Origin: Succinatimonas hippei
GTDB lineage: Bacteria; Pseudomonadota; Gammaproteobacteria; Enterobacterales; Succinivibrionaceae
NCBI GenBank assembly: GCA_004557545.1
Contig: SFGV01000066.1
Coordinates: 1 to 9,730 of the forward strand
Reading direction: 5' to 3'
Length of the DNA: 9,730 nt
Part shown: in pieces, positions 1 through 6,223 of the stretch
Numbering within the stretch: position 1 is the stretch's first letter
Layout of the letters: the number at the start of each line of letters is the position of its first letter
Notes under the pieces: model-generated
Database searches by the model: none
The model's input: only the letters and a program-made list of their open reading frames with translations
What the model was told of the DNA's origin: nothing
Program-made: the position numbers and the translations under genes

Positions 1-359
1 TCAAGACAAGCTCCATAGAACAGATCGTAAAAAATCTCTCTGGCGGTAACCAGCAGAAAGTAGTGCTCGCGAGAATACTTTCAACCAAATGTGACGTGCT
101 GATTTTTGATGAACCTACCCGTGGAATTGATGTGGGCGCCAAACAGGAAATTTACAACCTGATGTGCCGACTGGCTGATGAAGGTAAATCCATCATTATG
201 GTGAGTTCGGATATGCCTGAGCTTATAGGCATGTCAGAGCGGATCTGCGTGATGAGCGAGGGCAGGATCACCGCTGAATTCAAACGTGGCGAGTTCTCTC
301 AGGAAAAGATCCTTGAAATGGCAAGTACCGGCAGGGGCAAGCAGACAAGGTCACTCTGA
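1..359 (+). CDS. Sugar ABC transporter ATP-binding protein, CUT2 (RbsA/MglA) type, 3' part only
   Basis: This is the C-terminal end of the cytoplasmic ATPase that powers uptake of a monosaccharide. The gene starts before the window; the open frame runs from base 3. The visible part is the second nucleotide-binding domain: ABC signature LSGGNQQK, then Walker B DVLIFDEPTRGIDVGAK and the D-loop, then SSDMPELIGMSERICVMSEG, which matches the RbsA/MglA family. The usual switch histidine is absent after Walker B (SSDMPE), as is normal for the second ATPase domain of these double-domain proteins. The stop at 357-359 lies 18 bases before the permease start, so the two are co-transcribed. A GTG at base 63 is internal and is not a start. 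The sugar cannot be told from this part; the hexuronate genes downstream make a uronate or related sugar a guess only. Confidence 0.93.
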   Translation, partial: KTSSIEQIVKNLSGGNQQKVVLARILSTKCDVLIFDEPTRGIDVGAKQEIYNLMCRLADEGKSIIMVSSDMPELIGMSERICVMSEGRITAEFKRGEFSQEKILEMASTGRGKQTRSL

Positions 360-377
360 TTTAAGGAATACCATCAA

Positions 378-1346
378 ATGAACAACAACAAACTTTATCT
401 CTGGCTGTTGGATTACGGCATAATCCTGATTTTGGCTTTGCTAATAGCCATATTCTCAATAGCCTCGTCTAATTTCTTCTCTTTCTCGACTCTTACGACC
501 ATTTTGCGCCAGGTGTCAATCATCGGAATCATATCCGTTGGAGCTGGTTTTGTGATCCTAACCTCAGGCATCGATCTGTCAGTAGGGTCTATAGCCTGCA
601 TATCATCACTGACCTGTGCAATCATGCTAAAACAAGGTTTTAACATACCTGTTTCAATTATCGTGACGCTGCTGATCTCTGTTGTCTATGGCCTTTTCAC
701 CGGCAGTTTGGTGTGTATATTTAAAATGTCACCTCTTATAGCTACCCTTGGCATGATGACCTCGCTTCGGGGCGCCGGCTATATCATTACAGATGGACTA
801 CCTGTCTTCGGTTTTGGGCAGGGATTGAGTCCATTCGGGCGGGGCTACATTATCGGGATACCATATCCTGTTATCCTGATGATCATTGTATTCGCAATTG
901 GAATATTCATTCTCTATAAGACACCGATTGGGCGTCATGTTTACGGAGTCGGCGGGAACGAGGAAGCGTCACGTCTTTCAGGCGTCAATGTCACAGGAGT
1001 AAAGATGTTCTGTTACGCTTTCTGCGCTTTTCTTTCAGGTGTCGCAGGACTCGTTCTGCTCTCAAGAACCAATTCAGGACAGCCGTCAGCCGGCGTAGGC
1101 TATGAGATGCAGGCAATAACCGCGGTAGTCCTGGGTGGTATCAGCCTTATGGGTGGTCAGGGCAAACTTCCGCTGGTGATTGTAGGTGTGCTCATTATGG
1201 GAGTACTTTCAACCGGAATGCTGATGTGTAACATAAACGACTATGTACAGCAGGTCGTCACAGGGCTTGTGCTGCTGGCGGCGGTAGCCTTCTCTTATGT
1301 TTCAACACGTCTTCGCGACAAACTTATAACTGCGTCAGCATCATGA
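378..1346 (+). CDS. Sugar ABC transporter permease, CUT2 (RbsC) type
   Basis: Inner-membrane channel subunit of the sugar importer whose ATPase precedes it. The 322-residue product is the usual length for RbsC-family permeases and is hydrophobic almost throughout, with about ten spans. Family landmarks are GFVILTSGIDLSVGS (about 57-71), the cytoplasmic coupling segment GRHVYGVGGNEEASRLSGV (185-203) and the C-terminal stretch AITAVVLGGISLMGGQG (246-262). The ATG is preceded by AAGGA ten bases upstream. No periplasmic binding protein gene follows; in this family it may lie upstream of the ATPase, outside the window. The gene is closed by a hairpin at 1362-1379. Family assignment is firm; the substrate is unknown. 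Confidence 0.94.
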   Translation: MNNNKLYLWLLDYGIILILALLIAIFSIASSNFFSFSTLTTILRQVSIIGIISVGAGFVILTSGIDLSVGSIACISSLTCAIMLKQGFNIPVSIIVTLLISVVYGLFTGSLVCIFKMSPLIATLGMMTSLRGAGYIITDGLPVFGFGQGLSPFGRGYIIGIPYPVILMIIVFAIGIFILYKTPIGRHVYGVGGNEEASRLSGVNVTGVKMFCYAFCAFLSGVAGLVLLSRTNSGQPSAGVGYEMQAITAVVLGGISLMGGQGKLPLVIVGVLIMGVLSTGMLMCNINDYVQQVVTGLVLLAAVAFSYVSTRLRDKLITASAS

Positions 1347-1356
1347 TTTAAACGTC

Positions 1357-1386
1357 TTTTGCCCCCGTTCAAACGGGGGATTCTTT
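1357..1386 (+). terminator. Terminator of the sugar ABC transporter operon
   Basis: A perfect 7-bp stem (CCCCCGT, loop TCAA, ACGGGGG) spans 1362-1379, beginning 16 bases after the permease stop. It is followed by a short, imperfect T-rich tail (ATTCTTTC). The stem is GC-rich and stable, but the weak tail suggests some read-through towards uxaB. Confidence 0.7.
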
Positions 1387-1423
1387 CATCTACATTAAAC
1401 GAGACCATCAAAACAGCTTTTTT

Positions 1424-1439
1424 GTGAAAGATCGTTCAC
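1424..1439. promoter_or_regulatory. Palindrome GTGAA-N6-TTCAC upstream of uxaB, possible operator
   Basis: GTGAAAGATCGTTCAC is a 16-bp dyad with 5-bp perfect arms and a GATC centre, lying about 45 bp upstream of the predicted -35 of uxaB. It resembles half of a CRP site, but the TGTGA and TCACT arms are 8 apart instead of 6, so CRP is not assigned. It also lacks the TGGT/ACCA arms of UxuR/ExuR sites. A binding site for a sugar-responsive regulator is an inference from its position. Confidence 0.35.
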
Positions 1440-1466
1440 TGAGGGAACGCTCAGTAATATTTTTTA
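1438..1466 (+). promoter_or_regulatory. Hairpin ACTGAG-N6-CTCAGT followed by a T-run
   Basis: A perfect 6-bp inverted repeat (1438-1443 with 1450-1455) is followed by AATATTTTTTA. It could be a second terminator backing up the hairpin at 1362-1379, or an operator upstream of uxaB. It overlaps an alternative pairing, CGTTC (1433-1437) with GAACG (1445-1449), so the two small hairpins exclude each other. It lies before the predicted uxaB promoter and would not be in that transcript. Confidence 0.35.
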
Positions 1467-1484
1467 TTGAATGATGGTGAATAT

Positions 1485-1513
1485 TTGACAAAAAAACCGC
1501 GACAGGTTTTAAA
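1485..1513 (+). promoter_or_regulatory. Predicted sigma-70 promoter of uxaBA
   Basis: A perfect -35 TTGACA (1485-1490) is followed after 17 bases by TTTAAA (1508-1513). TAAAAT at 1510-1515 is an alternative -10 at 19-base spacing. The start of transcription would fall near 1520, giving a leader of about 70 bases before the chosen uxaB start. Confidence 0.6.
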
Positions 1514-1592
1514 ATAATAACAGTGACCGGAATTCGGGGATGAGATGGCACCGGTCTGCTTTACGGATACAGCACTTTTTAAGGTGATAACC

Positions 1593-3101
1593 ATGCAGAC
1601 ACTAAGCATCTTGGTCAAACCCGATCTAGCTTCGGATCTTCCAATTCGCGCCATTCAGTTCGGCGAAGGCAATTTTTTAAGAGGCTTTCTCGACTGGATG
1701 CTCTTCAAGCTTAATCAAAAACATCTTTTCAACGGCCGTGTGGTCGCGGTTCAGCCTACCGAGCATGGCAGGACTGTCCCTATCTTAAAAGAGCAGGACG
1801 GTCTTTATAACGTGATCCTCCACGGATTTGAAAACGGAAAGAGCGTTGAGACCATAGAGACAGTAAACACCATTGGCGATTTCATAAATCCTTATGATGA
1901 GGAGCAGTGGTCGAAGCTTCGCAATTACGCAAGAAACCCCGAGGTCAGATTCGTTTTCTCAAACACCACTGAGGCGGGCATTGTCTATGAAAAGCAGGCT
2001 TTGGATGAAAAGCACGCTCCGGCGACCTTCCCCGCCAAACTCACCGTACTGCTGCACGATCGTTTCCTCGCCTTCAAGGGAACGGGCAATTGCGGGGAGA
2101 GCGGCATAACCGTGATGCCCTGCGAGCTTATTGAGGACAACGGAACCAGACTTCGCGAGATCGTAAAAAAGCACGCGTCCGATTTTGGCTTTGAGAGTGA
2201 ATTCCAGGCTTATCTTGATGAGGACTGCCAGTTTTTAAATACTCTGGTTGATCGTGTGGTATCAGGATATCCGAAGGCTGACGCTGAGAGCTATGAAAAG
2301 AAGATCGGTTTTCATGACCGCCTGATGACCTGTGGTGAGAAATTCCACTTCCTGGCAATTGAGGGACCAGACAGCGTTGATACGCTCCTGCCCTTTAGGA
2401 AAGCCGGGCTCAATGTTGTAATCGCCCCTGACATAACTCCCTACAGGTTGCGCAAGGTGAGGATCCTAAACGGCACCCACACCTCAAACGTACCTGCGGC
2501 CTACATCTGCGGGCTTGAGACCGTGGATCAGATGATGTCAGATGACATAACCGGCAAATTCGCCCGTTCTGTCATCTATGACGAGATCATCCCGGCGGTT
2601 AAGCTTGATAAAGGCATGTTAAAGGAGTTTGCCGACGCGGTAGTTGCCAGATTCATGGATCCTTCAATGCATCACCAGCTTGTGTCCATCCTCATGAACT
2701 GCGCCTCAAAGATGCGCGCCCGCGTGATCCCCTCACTGCTTGACGCCAGATCTCAGGGCGTGCTTCCAAAGAAGCTCTGTTTCGCTGTCGCGGCGTTTTT
2801 GTGCCTGTACCGCAACGCTGAAGGTAAAGTGCCGGTGAGGGTGCAAAGAGAGAACGGAAGCGTAGGGGAATTTCGTGATGACGAGAACGCCGTAAGGATC
2901 CTCTCCGCGGCATGGGCTCCTTATAACAGGACCGAGGCCTCGGCGCAGATGGTGGTTAAGGCCGCGCTGTCTGACGTTTCGCTGTGGGGACGCGATCTCT
3001 CATCTGATCTTGATGTGGTATCGCTTACCGCCAAGCTGACACACGCCATAGTCTCAGACGGTGTCAGGGCGACCATGCGCGATCTTCTGGAGCATGACTA
3101 A
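1593..3101 (+). CDS. uxaB: Tagaturonate reductase (altronate oxidoreductase)
   Basis: NAD-dependent cytosolic enzyme that interconverts D-tagaturonate and D-altronate in galacturonate catabolism. The protein (502 residues from this start) aligns through its length with E. coli UxaB as I remember it. An N-terminal Rossmann region opens with IQFGEGNFLR (about 21-30) and contains RFVFSNTTEAG (119-129). The helical C-terminal domain carries the polyol-dehydrogenase motif KxxxxNxxH as KVRILNGTH (K288, N293, H296), the expected catalytic residues. I chose ATG 1593 because AAGGTGAT lies just upstream and because the protein then begins MQTLS, like E. coli MKTLN. The frame is open back to an ATG at 1545, which would add 16 residues unlike the family. 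Its stop abuts the uxaA ATG, so the two are translationally linked. Confidence 0.93.
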   Translation: MQTLSILVKPDLASDLPIRAIQFGEGNFLRGFLDWMLFKLNQKHLFNGRVVAVQPTEHGRTVPILKEQDGLYNVILHGFENGKSVETIETVNTIGDFINPYDEEQWSKLRNYARNPEVRFVFSNTTEAGIVYEKQALDEKHAPATFPAKLTVLLHDRFLAFKGTGNCGESGITVMPCELIEDNGTRLREIVKKHASDFGFESEFQAYLDEDCQFLNTLVDRVVSGYPKADAESYEKKIGFHDRLMTCGEKFHFLAIEGPDSVDTLLPFRKAGLNVVIAPDITPYRLRKVRILNGTHTSNVPAAYICGLETVDQMMSDDITGKFARSVIYDEIIPAVKLDKGMLKEFADAVVARFMDPSMHHQLVSILMNCASKMRARVIPSLLDARSQGVLPKKLCFAVAAFLCLYRNAEGKVPVRVQRENGSVGEFRDDENAVRILSAAWAPYNRTEASAQMVVKAALSDVSLWGRDLSSDLDVVSLTAKLTHAIVSDGVRATMRDLLEHD

Positions 3102-4586
3102 ATGAAAGCAATAGTTATAAACTCGGCGGACAATGTAGCCGTGGCTCTTGAGGATCTCAAAAAAGGAAGCCTGGTTGAAACCTCAAAGGGCAGTGTCACT
3201 CTTTTAGATGACATCACCCGTGGTCACAAATTCGCCCTTCGCGATATCGCGCAGGATGAAGGTGTGATCAAATACGGTTATCCGATTGGCAAGGCAAAAG
3301 AGCTTATAAAAAAGGGCTCTCATGTTCATGTGGAGAATGTGAAGACCGCGCTCTCCGGGCAGAAGGGCTACAGCTATACGCACACTACAAGCCCTCTTCC
3401 ATCGCCGCTTGATCTTGAGTTTATGGGCTATGAGCGCGCTGACGGCAGGGTCGGGATCCGCAACGAGCTTTGGATAATTCCTACGGTATTTTGCGTAAAC
3501 CACGTAGCTCAGGAGCTTTGCGCCTACGCCAAAGAGGTTTTGGAAAATTATCCGCACGTTGACGGATGCCTGGCTCTTACCCATCCCTACGGCTGCTCGC
3601 AGATGGGAGAGGATCAGGAAACCACCCAGAGGCTTCTGGCTGCGCTCACCCGCCACCAGAATGCCGGCGCGGTTATTGTGCTGGGGCTAGGCTGTGAGAA
3701 TAACAACATCGGGGTTTTCCGCAAATTCTTAGATGAGAACGATCCGCGTATAGCCTTTCTGAACTGTCAGGATGAAACCGATGAGGACGAGGCCGGAAGA
3801 AAGCTTGTTGACAGAATGCTCGCTTTTGCCGACAGGTCACGCCGTACCCCGCAGAAGCTTAGCAAGCTGCGCATCGGTCTCAAATGCGGAGGCTCGGACG
3901 GACTTTCCGGCATAACAGCGAATCCGCTTATAGGACGTGTGAGCGATCTTCTGGTGGCCTCCGGCGGCACCAGTGTCATGACCGAGGTCCCCGAGATGTT
4001 CGGGGCAGAGCAGCTTTTGATGAACCGCGCCAGGGATGAGGCTACATTTGAGAAAATTGTAAAACTCATCAATGATTTCAAGGGCTATTTCCAGTCCCAT
4101 GGTCAGACGGTTTCCGAGAACCCGTCTCCGGGCAACAAAGCAGGCGGCATCACTACGCTTGAGGACAAGTCGCTTGGCTGTGTCCAGAAGGGAGGTCACG
4201 CCCCGGTAAACGGGGTTATAAGGTATACCCACTCAATCGAGAACAGCGGTCTTTCGCTTCTGCAGGCTCCGGGCAATGACGGCGTGTCCTGTACCGCGCT
4301 TGCGGCCGCAGGGGTTAATCTGATCCTCTTTTCAACCGGCCGCGGCACGCCTTTTGCCACGGTGGTGCCTACGCTTAAGATCTCAACCAACACCCCGCTT
4401 TATGAGAAAAAGGGTGGCAACTGGATTGACTTTAACGCAGGTTCCATCGCGCAGGGCGCTGATCCTGACGAGCTTGCCTTAAAGCTTATGGATCTTATTG
4501 TCAGGGTAGCCTCAGGTGAGAAGAGCGTTTCTGAAAAACGCGGCTTTAACGAGATAGTCATCTGGAAGGATGGCGTAACCATGTAG
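3102..4586 (+). CDS. uxaA: Altronate dehydratase
   Basis: Cytosolic metal-dependent lyase that removes water from D-altronate to give 2-keto-3-deoxy-D-gluconate, the step after UxaB. The 494-residue length equals the enteric two-domain form. An N-terminal SAF-like domain (about 1-80) holds ITRGHKFAL and VIKYGYPIG. The catalytic part (about 105-494) contains GRVGIRNELWIIPTV, HPYGCSQ (161-167), GLGCENN (195-201), GLKCGGSDGLSGITANP (259-275), a segment nearly identical to E. coli from EVPEMFGAEQLLM through ENPSPGNKAGGITTLEDKS, and LFSTGRGTP. Cys and His in these motifs are the likely metal ligands. The ATG follows the uxaB stop with no gap, with GGAG inside the end of uxaB as ribosome site. The operon stops here at a strong terminator; uxaC, kdgK and eda are not in the window. 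Confidence 0.96.
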   Translation: MKAIVINSADNVAVALEDLKKGSLVETSKGSVTLLDDITRGHKFALRDIAQDEGVIKYGYPIGKAKELIKKGSHVHVENVKTALSGQKGYSYTHTTSPLPSPLDLEFMGYERADGRVGIRNELWIIPTVFCVNHVAQELCAYAKEVLENYPHVDGCLALTHPYGCSQMGEDQETTQRLLAALTRHQNAGAVIVLGLGCENNNIGVFRKFLDENDPRIAFLNCQDETDEDEAGRKLVDRMLAFADRSRRTPQKLSKLRIGLKCGGSDGLSGITANPLIGRVSDLLVASGGTSVMTEVPEMFGAEQLLMNRARDEATFEKIVKLINDFKGYFQSHGQTVSENPSPGNKAGGITTLEDKSLGCVQKGGHAPVNGVIRYTHSIENSGLSLLQAPGNDGVSCTALAAAGVNLILFSTGRGTPFATVVPTLKISTNTPLYEKKGGNWIDFNAGSIAQGADPDELALKLMDLIVRVASGEKSVSEKRGFNEIVIWKDGVTM

Positions 4587-4600
4587 CGCTTGTTCTCCGT

Positions 4601-4636
4601 AAAAAACAGGACGCCGGAAAAGGCGCCCTGTTTTTT
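4601..4636. terminator. Bidirectional terminator between uxaA and slyX
   Basis: AAAAAACAGG pairs with CCTGTTTTTT, continued by CGCC/GGCG around a GGAAAA loop, with a one-base mismatch (A/C). The A-run on one side and the T-run on the other let it work on both strands, serving uxaA (stop at 4586) and the convergent slyX (stop at 4651). Confidence 0.9.
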
Positions 4637-4650
4637 AGGGTCGGAGAGCT

Positions 4651-4896
4651 TTAATAATGCGGCGGCGGAACCTCATCGCTTTCACTTCTTGTCGCGTATG
4701 GATCCTCCATTCTTGAGGCGAGCATGCGGAAGGCTCTTTGCATTTTTAAAAGGCTGTCCTGCAGATTTTTAAGCTCAGCTCCCTGAGCATCAAGCTGCGC
4801 CTCAAGCCAGGCGATTTTCTCCTCAAGCTCTTCAACGGCTGAGTGCCCGTCCTCACAGATGGCAGAGTCTTGGTGATTAGTGTCTTTCTTTATCAT
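4651..4896 (-). CDS. slyX: SlyX family protein
   Basis: Small acidic cytosolic protein of 81 residues on the minus strand. Residues 21-64 form a coiled coil (VEELEEKIAWLEAQLDAQGA onward) and the protein ends DEVPPPHY, the PPPHY tail typical of SlyX (about 72 residues in E. coli). The family's molecular role is not settled; it is named after its neighbour slyD. I chose the ATG at 4894-4896 because GGGA lies eight bases upstream and the product then has normal length. An in-frame ATG at 4950 would add 18 hydrophobic residues and overlaps a likely -10 (TATGAT, minus strand 4951-4946). It is convergent with uxaA and shares its terminator. Confidence 0.85.
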   Translation of the reverse strand: MIKKDTNHQDSAICEDGHSAVEELEEKIAWLEAQLDAQGAELKNLQDSLLKMQRAFRMLASRMEDPYATRSESDEVPPPHY

Positions 4897-5180
4897 TAAA
4901 TTTGTCCCGCATAAGGCATGATAAATAACGCCATAAAGCGCACCGATCATATCAGTAAAGCAAAGTCAGATATAACCTCAGGTGAACTTTCGCGCGCGCA
5001 TAACGCTGGCGCTAAGGCATGGGGCTAAGCCCTCTGTCAGATATGGAGGCTTTGGAGATAGAAAAACTGAGCTCATCGGGATAGCGATGGCGTGGTTGCG
5101 GATAGTCAGATTTCAGAAGCAATAGTCCTTTTTTTTCTAACAATTGATATCGTTTTGTCGGGTAAATGGCGGTTTTGGTG

Positions 5181-5189
5181 TGGTAAAAT
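5181..5189 (+). promoter_or_regulatory. Predicted extended -10 promoter of the metal-ATPase operon
   Basis: TGGTAAAAT is an extended -10 (TGn followed by TAAAAT at 5184-5189). No good -35 is seen at 17 bases; TTGTCG (5155-5160) is too far at 23. Transcription would start near 5196, about 35 bases before the first gene. The missing -35 could mean that an activator is needed. Confidence 0.45.
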
Positions 5190-5195
5190 TCATAG

Positions 5196-5213
5196 TTAGT
5201 TATAGGTTACTAA
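5196..5213. promoter_or_regulatory. Dyad TTAGT-N8-ACTAA at the predicted start of transcription
   Basis: Perfect 5-bp arms (5196-5200 and 5209-5213) lie seven bases after the -10, where a repressor would block the promoter. The arms are short and AT-rich, so chance is not excluded. No regulator gene is present in the window. Confidence 0.3.
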
Positions 5214-5230
5214 AACGGTGGTTTTGAATT

Positions 5231-5530
5231 ATGTCCGTCGCGTCGGTTCTCGCTTCTTTAGCTCCGAGATCAATGCAGGCCAGTTATCTTTTAAGCAAGG
5301 TCAAGGTCGCTCATGTCAACGAGGGAAGGATCCGCGTTATTTATGACGCCCTCAAGCATGACGATGAGCTCTATGTAAATGTTGGTGACGCGCTGGACGG
5401 TATGGAAGAGGTTACCCAATGGAAGATCAATCGTCTTACCGGCAGTGTGACCATCAATTATGATCCTTTAAAAGTCGTTCCCGGATCGCTTGTTGACGAA
5501 ATAATCAGGGGCGCCAGACTTCGGGTATGA
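5231..5530 (+). CDS. Small HMA_2-like (heavy-metal-associated fold) protein
   Basis: First gene of the metal-ATPase operon; 99 residues, likely cytosolic. After about 22 N-terminal residues comes a compact alpha/beta domain resembling the HMA_2 family: VKVAHVNEGRIRVIYDALK (24-42), a helix round VGDALDGMEEV (51-61), and INRLTGSVTINYDP (66-79). This matches the pattern seen ahead of some P1B-type ATPases, where GR-I-R-V opens the first strand and LTGSV-x-I-x-YDP closes the third. It has no cysteine at all, so it cannot bind metal through the classical CxxC; H28 is the only obvious ligand near the first loop. The ribosome site is weak (GGTGG, in a small AAAAC/GTTTT hairpin at 5212-5225). A regulatory or docking partner of the ATPase is an inference from the neighbourhood. 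Confidence 0.75.
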   Translation: MSVASVLASLAPRSMQASYLLSKVKVAHVNEGRIRVIYDALKHDDELYVNVGDALDGMEEVTQWKINRLTGSVTINYDPLKVVPGSLVDEIIRGARLRV

Positions 5531-5553
5531 GACACGCTTTTGGAGAGGCAGAT

Positions 5554-6174
5554 ATGACAGGACAGATGAACGGCAACGCGCGCGGAATTCCCGGTTTTGA
5601 CACGGGAATTAAGATTGGCAGGTATCTGAGGGAGAGGATCTTCTGCAATGAAGGCATGGTGATCGCCCACAGGATCAAAGGCCGCAGAAGATATATATGC
5701 AAGGCCCTGCGCGGAAATACCTCAGCCTGCCGGGATCTTGAAAAGCTTTTAAAGGCGCTCCCCGGGTTCACCTTTGTCAGGGTAAATCCAATCCTGGGAT
5801 CGGTTACCGTAAGCTATACCCAGAACGAGAAGGATATCAACGCGCTCTTTGACGCGCTCTCCCATGAAATCGCCGGAACCCACGCCATTCAGGAGCAGAC
5901 GATCATTCCCACGGGAGCGCTTAACGTGAGTAACTGCCTCAGCGATACCGCCCGCGGTATTACCAGAAAGGTGGGCAGGTTCATCAATCACACGGAACCG
6001 GCCTTCTTTGTGCGCATCGCCGGGCTTGCGCTGTTGTTTTACGGGATCCGCAGAGTGGTTTTCTACGGTGACCGTCCGGCAGGCCCGCAGATCCTGCTGT
6101 GGGGACTTGCGCTTCTGGCAAGACCTTCACACCCGGACCCCAAGCCGCTTGAGGATCGTGGGTCTTCAAAATAA
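5554..6174 (+). CDS. HMA_2-like domain protein with C-terminal membrane segments
   Basis: Second gene of the operon; 206 residues. Residues 35-90 repeat the HMA_2 pattern: VIAHRIKGRRRYICKAL (36-52), helix DLEKLLKALPGF, then VRVNPILGSVTVSYT (75-89). As in the first gene there is no CxxC; the cysteines (31, 49, 59, 128) are scattered. After a linker, residues 149-171 (FFVRIAGLALLFYGIRRVVF) and 178-190 (PQILLWGLALLAR) are hydrophobic, giving one or two membrane segments and a polar tail. I chose ATG 5554 because GGAGAGG sits five bases upstream. An ATG at 5527 overlaps the previous stop as ATGA and would add nine residues, so coupled translation from there is a real alternative. Its likely role, holding an HMA module at the membrane beside the ATPase, is inferred. 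Confidence 0.75.
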   Translation: MTGQMNGNARGIPGFDTGIKIGRYLRERIFCNEGMVIAHRIKGRRRYICKALRGNTSACRDLEKLLKALPGFTFVRVNPILGSVTVSYTQNEKDINALFDALSHEIAGTHAIQEQTIIPTGALNVSNCLSDTARGITRKVGRFINHTEPAFFVRIAGLALLFYGIRRVVFYGDRPAGPQILLWGLALLARPSHPDPKPLEDRGSSK

Positions 6175-6223
6175 GTAAACAGCTGACTTTCGCTTTGTGC
6201 TGATGTTATGTCGGAGTGAGGAA

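Larger units (their letters stand above)
4897..5230. other. Intergenic region between slyX and the metal-ATPase operon
   Basis: The two flanking genes diverge from this stretch, so it must hold both promoters. On the minus strand TATGAT (4951-4946) is a candidate -10 for slyX without a good -35. On the plus strand there is an extended -10 at 5181-5189. Between them lie a short GC palindrome (GGGCTAAGCCC, 5022-5032), a CGCGCGCGC run (4991-4999) and a T-run (5129-5136) with no stem before it. I see no gene, tRNA or mobile element. Confidence 0.5.

Noticed and set aside
378..1346. Horizontal transfer of the permease gene, suspected from its AT-rich look and many ATA codons
   Set aside because: ATA codons are also common in uxaA and uxaB, and membrane proteins are naturally rich in isoleucine; no reliable composition break can be claimed by eye.
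1423..1440. CRP-binding site
   Set aside because: The TGTGA and TCACT arms are separated by 8 bases instead of 6, so the site does not fit the CRP consensus spacing.
3204..3656. Open frame of 150 codons on the minus strand
   Set aside because: It is antisense to uxaA, whose conserved motifs occupy this stretch; no family resemblance or start signal was seen.
4590..4772. 60-codon frame on the plus strand after uxaA
   Set aside because: It runs through the bidirectional terminator and antisense to slyX, and lacks a ribosome site.
5043..5084. 13-codon frame in the slyX/ATPase intergenic region
   Set aside because: No ribosome site, no promoter close by and far too short to support without conservation data.
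5121..5140. Intrinsic terminator or small RNA end at the T-run
   Set aside because: The T-run is not preceded by a convincing stem on either strand.
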